Shown here: one piece after another, positions 1 to 6,041 of the stretch
Position numbering within the stretch: the stretch's first letter is position 1
Layout: each line of letters begins with the position of its first letter
Position numbers and translations under genes: made by a program
Origin: Paracoccaceae bacterium
GTDB lineage: Bacteria > Pseudomonadota > Alphaproteobacteria > Rhodobacterales > Rhodobacteraceae
Direction of reading: 5' to 3'
Length of the DNA: 9,727 nucleotides
NCBI GenBank assembly: GCA_024304875.1
Contig: JAMWZF010000082.1
Coordinates: forward strand, 1-9,727
Notes under the pieces: model-generated
Told to the model about the DNA's origin: nothing
The model's input: the letters and a program-made list of their open reading frames with translations, nothing else
Databases searched by the model: none

Positions 1-1477
1 GCAGCAGCTCCTGCCACTGGCGGACCATGCCGAGGCGTTCGTTGTTCAGGATGAACTGCTTGACCGGCAGGCGGTACTGGGCGGCGGTGCCCATCTCCTG
101 CATGTTCATCAGCCAGCTTGCCTCGCCCGCCACGTTGATGACCAGCGCGTCGGGGTGGGCGATCTGCACGCCGATGGAGGCGGGAAAGCCGTAGCCCATG
201 GTGCCGAGGCCGCCGGAGGTCATCCAGTGGTTCGGCTCCTCGAAGCCCATGTACTGCGCCGCCCACATCTGGTGCTGGCCGACCTCGGTGCAGATGAAGC
301 GGTCGCCGCGGTCCTTGGTCAGGGCCTCCAGACGCTCCAGCGCGTATTGCGGCTTGATGACCTTCGATCCCTTGGCCTGCGTGTAGGCGAGGCAGTTCGT
401 GCTCTTCCAGTCGGCGATCTGTGCCCACCATTTGTCGAGACCCTCCTTGTCGGTCTTGCGGCCGCGGGCCTTCCAGACCTTGAGGATGTCCTCGAGCACG
501 TGGGCGATGTCGCCGACGATCGGGATGTCGGTCTGGATCACCTTGTTGATCGAGGAGGGGTCGATGTCGATGTGGGCCTTCTTCGAGTCGGGCGAGAAGG
601 CGTCGATGCGGCCCGTGATCCGGTCGTCGAAGCGGGCGCCGATGTTGATCATCAGGTCGCACCCGTGCATCGCCATGTTCGCCTCGTAGAGGCCGTGCAT
701 CCCCAGCATCCCCAGCCACTTGTCGCCCGAGGCGGGATAGGCGCCGAGGCCCAACAGGGTGGAGGTGATGGGAAAGCCCGTGGCCTCGACCAGCTCGCGC
801 AGGAGCTGCGAGGCGGCGGGGCCGGAGTTGATCACGCCGCCGCCGGTGTAGAAGACGGGCCGTTTCGCCTTTTCCATCGCCGCGACGAGGTCGGTGATCG
901 ACTCGATGGAGCCCTTGACCTGCGGCGCGTAGTGGCTGGTGACGGAGCGGGGCTCGACGTAGTCGGCCTCGGCGAACTGCACGTCCTTGGGGATGTCGAC
1001 CAGCACCGGGCCGGGGCGGCCCGAGGTGGCGACGTGGAAGGCCTCGTGCAGGGTCGAAGACAGCCGTGCGGGGTCCTTCACCAGCCAGTTGTGCTTGGTG
1101 CAGGGGCGGGTGATGCCGACGGTGTCCGCCTCCTGGAAGGCGTCCGAGCCGATCATGAAGGTCGGGACCTGGCCGGTGAGGACGACGAGCGGGATCGAAT
1201 CCATCAGCGCGTCGGTCAGGCCGGTCACCGCGTTGGTCGCGCCGGGGCCCGAGGTGACGAGGGCGACGCCGGGCTTGCCGGTCGAGCGTGCATAGCCTTC
1301 GGCCGCGTGGATCGCGCCCTGTTCGTGCCTCACGAGGATGTGGCGGATGTCGTTCTGGAGGAATATCTCGTCGTAGATCGGAAGCACGGCGCCGCCGGGG
1401 TATCCGAACACGACGTCCACACCCTGATCCTTCAGGGCCTGAACCACCATTTTCGCTCCGGTCATCTGACGTGTCAT
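1..1477 (-). CDS. ilvI: Acetolactate synthase (acetohydroxyacid synthase) large catalytic subunit, C-terminus cut off by window edge
   Basis: Catalyses ThDP-dependent condensation of two pyruvates to 2-acetolactate, or of pyruvate with 2-oxobutyrate to acetohydroxybutyrate, the first common step of Val/Leu/Ile synthesis in the cytoplasm. The 492 visible codons translate without a stop. The N-terminus reads MTRQMTGAKMVVQAL, followed by FGYPGGAVLPIYD and RHEQGAIHAAEGYARSTG with the catalytic Glu at residue 52, SGPGATN, and the FAD/central-domain segment. The C-terminal ThDP domain includes GEASWLMN and ILNNERLGMVRQWQELL, where the window ends. Full-length family members have about 580-590 residues, so roughly 90-100 are missing. 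The start at 1477 is preceded by GGAGAG about 3 bases upstream and matches the family N-terminus. The usual GD-A/G-S metal motif reads GEAS (Glu452). Expression is probably set by the leader peptide and terminator upstream. A regulatory subunit gene (ilvH/ilvN) would be expected beyond the left edge. The symbol ilvB is also used for this family. Confidence 0.96.
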   Translation of the reverse strand, partial: MTRQMTGAKMVVQALKDQGVDVVFGYPGGAVLPIYDEIFLQNDIRHILVRHEQGAIHAAEGYARSTGKPGVALVTSGPGATNAVTGLTDALMDSIPLVVLTGQVPTFMIGSDAFQEADTVGITRPCTKHNWLVKDPARLSSTLHEAFHVATSGRPGPVLVDIPKDVQFAEADYVEPRSVTSHYAPQVKGSIESITDLVAAMEKAKRPVFYTGGGVINSGPAASQLLRELVEATGFPITSTLLGLGAYPASGDKWLGMLGMHGLYEANMAMHGCDLMINIGARFDDRITGRIDAFSPDSKKAHIDIDPSSINKVIQTDIPIVGDIAHVLEDILKVWKARGRKTDKEGLDKWWAQIADWKSTNCLAYTQAKGSKVIKPQYALERLEALTKDRGDRFICTEVGQHQMWAAQYMGFEEPNHWMTSGGLGTMGYGFPASIGVQIAHPDALVINVAGEASWLMNMQEMGTAAQYRLPVKQFILNNERLGMVRQWQELL

Positions 1478-1528
1478 CGCTCTCTCCGTTTCTGACACCG
1501 CGCGTCCGGTCATTCGGGCCGCGCGCAT

Positions 1529-1555
1529 AAAAAAGCCCCCGGGAGGTCCGAGGGC
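1529..1555 (-). terminator. Attenuator: intrinsic terminator in the ilv leader
   Basis: On the minus strand the transcript forms an 8-bp stem (GCCCTCGG at 1555-1548 with CCGGGGGC at 1542-1535, including one G-U pair), a 5-base loop, and then six U residues (1534-1529). It lies between the leader peptide stop codon and the synthase start, 51 bases before the ATG at 1477. A terminator in front of its own structural gene makes sense only as an attenuator. The three base pairs next to the U-run share bases 1553-1555 with the competing stem. Confidence 0.85.
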
Positions 1556-1598
1556 GCATGGGGTCCTGTTATGGAGTACCGTTACCGGCCCATGCGCC
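1553..1598 (-). promoter_or_regulatory. Antiterminator stem of the ilv attenuator
   Basis: A perfect 10-bp inverted repeat: GGCGCATGGG at 1598-1589 pairs with CCCATGCGCC at 1562-1553 in the minus-strand transcript, leaving a 26-base loop. The upstream arm lies inside the last codons of the leader peptide (TGG CGC ATG GGC). The downstream arm takes three bases from the foot of the terminator. A ribosome finishing the leader would cover the upstream arm and let the terminator form. A ribosome stalled on the Leu/Val codons at 1620-1606 would leave it free, so the antiterminator would form and transcription would continue. The pairing is seen directly; the mechanism is inferred from known attenuators. 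Confidence 0.8.
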
Positions 1599-1629
1599 AT
1601 TTTCCTACAAGTACGACAAGGCCGGTCAT
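1582..1629 (-). CDS. ilv leader peptide (15 residues, attenuation)
   Basis: A short open frame reading MTGLVVLVGKWRMGR and stopping at TAA (1584-1582). Residues 4-8 are Leu-Val-Val-Leu-Val, end products of the pathway whose first enzyme lies downstream. A GGAGG Shine-Dalgarno sequence at 1643-1639 sits 9 bases before the ATG at 1629. The Leu codons are both CTT and two of the three Val codons are GTA, which neighbouring genes mostly avoid in favour of CTG/CTC and GTC/GTG. There is no Ile codon. The peptide probably has no function beyond placing a ribosome that reports charged tRNA-Leu and tRNA-Val. The promoter upstream, terminator downstream and mutually exclusive stems all fit this role. 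Confidence 0.87.
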   Translation of the reverse strand: MTGLVVLVGKWRMGR

Positions 1630-1656
1630 GTCCGGGGTCCTCCGAAAGGTGCGGGG

Positions 1657-1685
1657 GTTATGGCGCGGGAGTCGCAGGGCGTCAA
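1657..1685 (-). promoter_or_regulatory. Sigma-70 type promoter of the ilv leader/synthase unit
   Basis: On the minus strand, TTGACG (1685-1680, 5 of 6 matches to TTGACA) is separated by 17 bases from CATAAC (1662-1657, 4 of 6 matches to TATAAT). This predicts a transcript start near 1650, about 20 bases before the leader ATG and just ahead of its GGAGG ribosome-binding site. The arrangement suits an attenuated transcript. The start site itself is not visible in sequence. Confidence 0.7.
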
Positions 1686-2024
1686 CCGGGCTTCTGGAGA
1701 AAGTGTCGTTTGGGCGAAGCCTCGCGCAACTTTGTTTCGGAACCTGCGGTAAGCGGAGCGACGGGGCCCGGTCGGAGAGCGGGTGCATGTCCATGTGTCG
1801 CTGCGACCGGACCGCAGGTGCGGGGCCGGTTTCACGCTTTGGTTGAACGTTGTTTCGCGGGCCGGGACAGTACGACGGATCGCGGCGAAACGTTCGCGCC
1901 GCCTGAGGAAATCGCCAAGATACTCTTGGACGGCCTGCCAGATTTGCGCCACAGTCTTGACGGTGAGAGGGTCGGTTGGGGAGCCTTCCGCGCGTATTTG
2001 ACAGGAGGCCTGGGGGGCTGACAC
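1686..2024. other. Intergenic region between divergent ilv promoter and RTX gene; no convincing gene
   Basis: About 340 bases between the ilv promoter and the RTX start. An open frame on the plus strand from a TTG at 1710 to the stop at 2019-2021 has a GGAGA upstream and ends 3 bases before the RTX ATG. Its translation is unrecognised, and its third codon positions lack the strong G/C preference of the real genes here, so I do not call it a gene. The RTX promoter must lie in this region or be absent. Candidate -35 boxes (TTGAAC at 1843, TTGACG at 1957) have no good -10 partner. No tRNA, insertion sequence or clear dyad was seen. Confidence 0.5.
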
Positions 2025-3593
2025 ATGACCATTGATACCACTCTCTCCGAACGGGGAGAGACGGCCGCGGCTGCTGCGGCAACCGCCGCGGCTGCGGACG
2101 AGACGCTTCTCGGCACCCGCCAGAAGGACACGATCTACGGCTACGACGGCGACGACACGATCGGCGGGCGCGGCGGCCACGATTTGCTGGTCGGCGGCTC
2201 GGGCGACGATTCCATCGCGGGCGGCGCCGGCGGGGACGTCATCAAGGGCAATACCGGGGTCGACAGCATCGTCGGCAACAAGGGCGACGACGTGATCACC
2301 GGCTACACCGGCCAGGACGTGATCAACGGCGGCCAGGGCCACGACTTCATCAACGGCGGGATGAGCGGCGATTTCCTTCTCGGCGACAAGAACGTCGACA
2401 CGATCTACGGCTACAAGGGCGAGGACGAGCTGCGCGGCGGCGACCAGGGCGACACGCTCTACGGCGGGGCCGGATCGGACATCATCCGCGGCAACAAGGG
2501 CAACGACTACCTCTACGGCGGCGGGCAGAACGACCTCTTGCGTGGCGACAGCGGCAACGACGTGCTGTTCGGCGGCCGGGGCAAGGACGTTCTGATCGGG
2601 GGGACCGGCAACGACCGGCTGAGCGGCGGCGCGGATGCCGATTCCATGTTCGGCCAGGACGGGAACGACGCGATGTACGGCGGGTCGGGCAACGACCAGA
2701 TCTCGGGCGGGGCCGGCAACGACAAGATCGTCGGCGGCACGGGCAACGACAGCATCATGGGCGGCGACGGCAGCGACAAGGTCTACGGCGGCGACGGCCA
2801 CGACCATATCGACACCTCGGGCAACATCGCGCCCGTCTTCGGCATCTCGGGTGCGCCCGATGCGGCCTATGCCGGTCTCTTCCCCGCCGATCCCTTCCCC
2901 GGCGACGACCGCGATGTCGTCCAGGGCGGCGACGGGAACGACACGATCCTGACCGGCGACGACGCCGACAAGATCTACGGCGGCACCGGGGACGACAGCA
3001 TCGACGCCGGCTTCGACGACGACTTCATCAACGCCGGCGACGGCGATGACGTCGTCATCGCGGGCGAGGGCAACGATGTGGTCCGCGCCGGCATGGGCAA
3101 TGACATCGTCTATGGCGGCCTGCCGCCGGACCTGCCGGACGAGCTGAACGTCCCCGACGACGAGGGCGACCTGCAGACGAACAACGGCAAGGACGTGATC
3201 TACGGCGGCTGGGGCAACGACACCGTCTACGGCGCCGACGACGACGACACGATCTACGGCGACGAGGGCAACGACGTGCTCTACGGAGGCGTGGACGACG
3301 ACGTGATGTCCGGCGGCAAGGGCGACGACCAGCTCTGGGGCGACCAGGGCGACGACCAGCTGACCGGCGACGACGGCGACGACATCTTCGGCTTCATCGA
3401 AGGGGCCGGCACCAACACGGTGACCGACTTCACCAAGGGCGCCGACAAGCTGCTGATCCAGGGCGGCCTGACGTACGACGACATCTTCCTCAGCCAGGAC
3501 GACAGCACGGCGGTGATCACCGCGGGCGACACCGTCATCCGGCTGGAGGATGTCGACAGCGCCGACCTGGACGAGGACGACTTCATCCTCTGA
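2025..3593 (+). CDS. RTX calcium-binding repeat protein, probable type I secretion substrate
   Basis: A 522-residue, very acidic and Gly/Asp-rich protein made almost entirely of RTX nonapeptides of the GGxGxDxUx form. These fold into Ca2+-binding parallel beta-rolls after secretion. The short N-terminus (residues 1-28) has a run of alanines and no Sec signal. Repeats occupy about 29-264, 297-365 and 389-452, split by two non-repeat inserts (about 265-296, rich in Pro/Ala, and 366-388). Residues 453-522 form a non-repeat cap with a VTDFTKGADKLLIQG motif and end in DEDDFIL, an acidic-hydrophobic tail like those of type I secretion signals. No protease, lipase or adhesin domain is visible, so the activity is unknown; it may be a structural or surface protein. 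The ATG has GGGGGG 7 bases upstream and a better AGGAGG 16 bases upstream. No ABC exporter, membrane-fusion or TolC gene lies in the window. Confidence 0.92.
   Translation: MTIDTTLSERGETAAAAAATAAAADETLLGTRQKDTIYGYDGDDTIGGRGGHDLLVGGSGDDSIAGGAGGDVIKGNTGVDSIVGNKGDDVITGYTGQDVINGGQGHDFINGGMSGDFLLGDKNVDTIYGYKGEDELRGGDQGDTLYGGAGSDIIRGNKGNDYLYGGGQNDLLRGDSGNDVLFGGRGKDVLIGGTGNDRLSGGADADSMFGQDGNDAMYGGSGNDQISGGAGNDKIVGGTGNDSIMGGDGSDKVYGGDGHDHIDTSGNIAPVFGISGAPDAAYAGLFPADPFPGDDRDVVQGGDGNDTILTGDDADKIYGGTGDDSIDAGFDDDFINAGDGDDVVIAGEGNDVVRAGMGNDIVYGGLPPDLPDELNVPDDEGDLQTNNGKDVIYGGWGNDTVYGADDDDTIYGDEGNDVLYGGVDDDVMSGGKGDDQLWGDQGDDQLTGDDGDDIFGFIEGAGTNTVTDFTKGADKLLIQGGLTYDDIFLSQDDSTAVITAGDTVIRLEDVDSADLDEDDFIL
2109..3380 (+). 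repeat. RTX nonapeptide-coding tandem repeats
   Basis: Degenerate 27-base units encoding GGxGxDxUx, usually paired as 18-residue turns, for example YGGSGNDQISGGAGNDKI. Spacing is broken twice by non-repeat segments (about 2817-2912 and 3120-3188). The units are diverged at the DNA level, so this is protein-driven repetition rather than a recent DNA tandem expansion. Confidence 0.9.
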
Positions 3594-3603
3594 TCCGGGC
3601 TTC

Positions 3604-3625
3604 GGCCCCGGCTCCGGCCGGGGCC
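3604..3625. terminator. GC-rich hairpin between convergent genes, possible bidirectional terminator
   Basis: GGCCCCGG (3604-3611) and CCGGGGCC (3618-3625) form a perfect 8-bp stem with a 6-base loop. It starts 10 bases after the RTX stop and lies about 70 bases beyond the stop of the convergent response regulator. No T-run follows on either strand, so it is not a textbook intrinsic terminator. It could help end both transcripts or protect their 3' ends. Confidence 0.45.
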
Positions 3626-3695
3626 TGCCGGTGCGGCTCAGGCGAGGACGACCAGACCGGCGGGGACGCCGGCGGCGGCGCGCCCGTGCAGCACC

Positions 3696-4334
3696 CTACA
3701 CCCCCGTGCCCTGCAACACCCCGTGCTCCATCGCGTAGCGGGTCAGCCCGGCGGTGGAGGAAATGCCGAGCTTGCGGCGGATGTTCTTGCGGTGCGTCTC
3801 GACCGTGCGGACCGAGATGTCGAGCGCCAGCGCCACTTCCTTGTTCGACTTGCCCTGCGCCAGTTGCAGCAGGATCGTCTGTTCGCGGGTGGTGAGCGGC
3901 TCGCGCCCGTCGGCGATGCGCGGCTTGAGACGGCCCTCGGCGCCGGTGCAGAGGTACTGCTCGCCCGCCATGACCGCGTCGATCGCGGTCTTGATCTCGT
4001 CCGTGGGCACGTCCTTGAGAATATAGCCCTTTGCCCCGTGGCTGAGCCCGGTCGATATGTATTCCGGCCGGTCGTGCATCGACAGGATCAGGATGCGCGT
4101 CTCGGGCCGGCGCTCCAGCATCAGCTCGGTGGCGGAGAGCCCGCCGAGACCGGGCATGTTGAGGTCGAGAAGGATGACATCGGGGTCCATCGCCTCGAAG
4201 CGGTCCACCGCCTCCTGCCCGGTGCCGAGGACGCCGACGACGGCGATGTCGTCGTAGCTCTCGAGAATCGCCTCGATCCCTTCCGCGACCATCGGGTGGT
4301 CGTCCACGATCAGGACTCTCGTTCGCTCTGTCAT
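3696..4334 (-). CDS. NarL/FixJ-family response regulator
   Basis: A 212-residue cytoplasmic transcription factor. The receiver domain (about 5-120) has the acidic pair Asp11/Asp12, phospho-acceptor Asp57 in VILLDLNMPG, the switch residue Ser85 in LILSMHD, and Lys107 in GYILKD. A LuxR-type helix-turn-helix covers about 146-205, with LTTREQTILLQLAQGKSNKEVA and the recognition-helix segment SVRTVETHRKNIRRKLGI. The length is normal for the family. Its ATG overlaps the stop of the upstream kinase gene (ATGA at 4334-4331), so translation is coupled and the kinase is almost certainly its phosphodonor. The likely target is the divergent TRAP operon, inferred from neighbourhood. It stops with TAG at 3698-3696, facing the RTX gene. 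Confidence 0.94.
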   Translation of the reverse strand: MTERTRVLIVDDHPMVAEGIEAILESYDDIAVVGVLGTGQEAVDRFEAMDPDVILLDLNMPGLGGLSATELMLERRPETRILILSMHDRPEYISTGLSHGAKGYILKDVPTDEIKTAIDAVMAGEQYLCTGAEGRLKPRIADGREPLTTREQTILLQLAQGKSNKEVALALDISVRTVETHRKNIRRKLGISSTAGLTRYAMEHGVLQGTGV

Positions 4335-5758
4335 GCACTTTCCTTCGTCGATCCGCGTTCGGGGGGCAAGATGTGAGTGAGGGGCACCTGGGCCTCCACG
4401 GTCAGGCCGGTGCTGGTCGACAGCAGGCGGAGCGAGCCGCCCAGCTGCTCCATCCGCTCGGTCATGTTCCGCAGGCCGAGCCCGCCGGGGCCGGAGTGGG
4501 ACCGGCGCTGGGGCAGGCCCTTGCCGTTGTCGGTGACCCGCAGCAGCGCGCCGGTGCGGTGGCCGCGGATCGACATGGTGACGCGGGTCGCCCCCGCGTG
4601 CCGCTCGATGTTTGTCAGCGCCTCCTGCGCCACGCGGTAGAGCGCGATCCGCGCCTCGCGGTCGAGCCGGTTGCGGAAGACGACGGTCTCGAACTCGGTC
4701 TCGATGCCCGTGCGGGTCTGGAAGTCGTCGGTCAGCGATTGCAGGGCCGGGCCGAGGCCGAGGTCGTCGAGCACGCCGGGCCGCAGGTCGCGGGAGATGC
4801 GCCGCACCTCCTGGATAGCGCCGCCGAGGGTGTCGATCCCCTTGTCGAGGCTCTCGCTGGTGCGGGCATCCCCCTTGGCGAGGCGGCGGCGGGCGAGTTC
4901 GAGCGCGTAGCGGACCGAGACGAGGATTTGTGAAATGGAATCATGCAGTTCGCGGGCGACCCTGCCGCGTTCCTCCTCCTGCGTGTCGATGATCCGCTGG
5001 GTCAGGGCCTTCAGCTTGGTATCCGCCAGCCGCCGTTCGCGCAGGTTCAGCGCGAGGCCCGAGACGAAGACGAGCAGCAGGGCGGCGAGGGTGATCGCGC
5101 CGATGTAGAGGAAGGTGCGCTGGACGCGGGCCTGCACCTCGGCGCGGCTGGCCTCGACCCCCGCCACGATGTCGTCGATGAAGACGCCGGTGCCCATCGC
5201 CCAGCGCCAGGTGGGGAAGGAGACGACGTAGGAGATCATCCGCGCCTCCTCGCCGGTGGTGGGTTTGGGCCAGAGGTGTTCGACGTAGAAACTGCCCGAC
5301 CGCGCGGCCTCGATGAACTCCCGCACGACGTAGGTCCCCTCGCTGTCCTGCAGGTCCCACCAGTTGCGGTTGATGAGGTCCGTCTGCCGGGGCGAGACGA
5401 GGTTGGTGCCGTCGTAGTCGTAGACGAAGAAGAACCCCTCGTCCCCGTAGGTCATGGCGGCAAGGATCTGGAGAACCTGGGTTTTCGCCGCCTCGTCGTC
5501 CACGTCCGCGGGGGCGTAGAGGAAGAAGAAGCCGTTACGGGCCTGGGTGACGTAGTTGCGCAGCTCCTCCTTCTTGGCCTCGATCAGCCGGGTCTCGAGC
5601 GCGCGGATCTCGCGCTCGGCCATCTGGCGGGACTGGCCGGCGACGAGCACGGCGATGGCGGCGGCGGACAGGATCAGCGGCAGCCCGGCCAGAAGCGCGA
5701 TCTTCTGCCCGTAGTTCAGGCGCAGGCCGGGGCCGCCGTCGGTGTCATGGTCCGCCAT
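4331..5758 (-). CDS. Membrane sensor histidine kinase with extracytoplasmic Cache domain (HisKA_3 type)
   Basis: With the start at 5758 the protein has 475 residues. It shows TM1 (about 18-40), a periplasmic Cache-type sensor (about 45-205, with FFFVYDYDGTNLVSPRQ and WAMGTGVFIDDI, typical of single/double Cache folds that bind small organic acids), and TM2 (about 214-238). A HisKA_3 dimerisation domain follows, with phospho-acceptor His272 in RELHDSISQ. The HATPase domain has the N box EALTNIERHA (Asn383), DNGKG (410-414) and GGLGLRNM (425-432). It is the partner of the overlapping response regulator. The same frame opens at an ATG at 5884, adding 42 residues. I prefer 5758 because the added stretch is hydrophilic, has weaker G/C bias at third positions, and leaves an unusually long lead before TM1. 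Neither start has a strong Shine-Dalgarno sequence, so the start is uncertain. The ligand is unknown; a carboxylate related to the divergent transporter's substrate is the simplest guess. Confidence 0.92.
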   Translation of the reverse strand: MADHDTDGGPGLRLNYGQKIALLAGLPLILSAAAIAVLVAGQSRQMAEREIRALETRLIEAKKEELRNYVTQARNGFFFLYAPADVDDEAAKTQVLQILAAMTYGDEGFFFVYDYDGTNLVSPRQTDLINRNWWDLQDSEGTYVVREFIEAARSGSFYVEHLWPKPTTGEEARMISYVVSFPTWRWAMGTGVFIDDIVAGVEASRAEVQARVQRTFLYIGAITLAALLLVFVSGLALNLRERRLADTKLKALTQRIIDTQEEERGRVARELHDSISQILVSVRYALELARRRLAKGDARTSESLDKGIDTLGGAIQEVRRISRDLRPGVLDDLGLGPALQSLTDDFQTRTGIETEFETVVFRNRLDREARIALYRVAQEALTNIERHAGATRVTMSIRGHRTGALLRVTDNGKGLPQRRSHSGPGGLGLRNMTERMEQLGGSLRLLSTSTGLTVEAQVPLTHILPPERGSTKESA

Positions 5759-5920
5759 GAGCGCAGGAAAGCAGGCTTCGGCAGAGGACGGAAGGGGGTG
5801 AGTCGGCCCGAGGCCGAATCGTTCGGGCGACCGATTCGCGGTGGTCGCCGGGGCCCCTGCGTCATCCCTTCCCGATTGCTGCATCCGCGGGCGATCGGCC
5901 CCTTTTTCGGCGCAATATTC

Positions 5921-5948
5921 TTACCAACTCCGTAGCAATGGGTATTTT
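5921..5948 (+). promoter_or_regulatory. Candidate sigma-70 promoter of TRAP operon
   Basis: TTACCA (5921-5926, 4 of 6 to consensus), a 16-base spacer and TATTTT (5943-5948, 4 of 6) lie in the only AT-rich stretch before the TRAP binding-protein gene. A transcript from here would have a 5' leader of about 85 bases. The match is modest. No -24/-12 sigma-54 element was seen, which fits a NarL-type rather than DctD-type regulator. Confidence 0.35.
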
Positions 5949-5951
5949 ATC

Positions 5952-5965
5952 TGAACGGTCGTTCA
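5952..5965. promoter_or_regulatory. 14-bp dyad, candidate operator
   Basis: TGAACG-GT-CGTTCA is an inverted repeat with perfect 6-bp arms around a 2-base centre. It lies 3 bases downstream of the candidate -10 box, where a bound protein would block transcription start. Compact dyads of this size are typical of small dimeric helix-turn-helix regulators. The adjacent response regulator or an unlinked repressor (for example TetR-type) could be the binder. The function is inferred. Confidence 0.4.
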
Positions 5966-6041
5966 CAGTAATGTGCCGCCACTCAACCGATCCGCGCCGG
6001 GAGGGAGTCCGGCGCAAAGAACACCTTATGGGAGGATAACA

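Larger units (their letters stand above)
5759..6041. other. Divergent control region between sensor kinase and TRAP operon
   Basis: About 280 bases separate the two divergent units. The kinase-proximal part (5759-5884) could be coding if the longer kinase start is used. It contains a 7-bp inverted repeat, CGAATCG (5815-5821) and CGATTCG (5832-5838), with a 10-base spacer. Bases 5911-5950 are clearly AT-rich against the GC-rich background, the likely site of both promoters. No small gene or RNA was recognised. Confidence 0.6.

Noticed and set aside
155..1495. Long plus-strand open frame of 446 codons
   Set aside because: It is antisense to the acetolactate synthase gene, whose minus-strand translation matches the family throughout. 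The plus-strand product is low-complexity Val/Gly/Arg/Asp-rich, as expected from a GC-rich shadow frame.
1710..2021. Possible 103-residue gene just before the RTX gene
   Set aside because: It uses a TTG start, its product is unrecognised, and it lacks the third-position G/C bias of true genes here. The GGAGA upstream and the close stop are not enough.
2064..2095. 11-base direct repeat GCCGCGGCTGC in the RTX N-terminus
   Set aside because: It simply encodes the alanine run; no mobile-element or recombination context is visible.
1626..2807. 393-codon minus-strand frame rich in Val and Ala
   Set aside because: It is an antisense reading of RTX repeats; the regular VVA-type pattern mirrors the nonapeptide code.
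2109..3380. Periodic repeats that might suggest a CRISPR or satellite array
   Set aside because: Units are 27 bases, diverged, continuous and in frame, and encode GGxGxDxUx. There are no identical repeats with unique spacers.
5759..5884. 42-residue N-terminal extension of the histidine kinase
   Set aside because: The frame is open to an ATG at 5884, but the stretch is hydrophilic, has weaker coding bias and no good ribosome-binding site. The shorter start puts TM1 at the usual place. It cannot be fully excluded.
4943..5935. 330-codon plus-strand open frame
   Set aside because: It is antisense to the histidine kinase, whose TM, Cache and ATPase motifs are all present on the minus strand.
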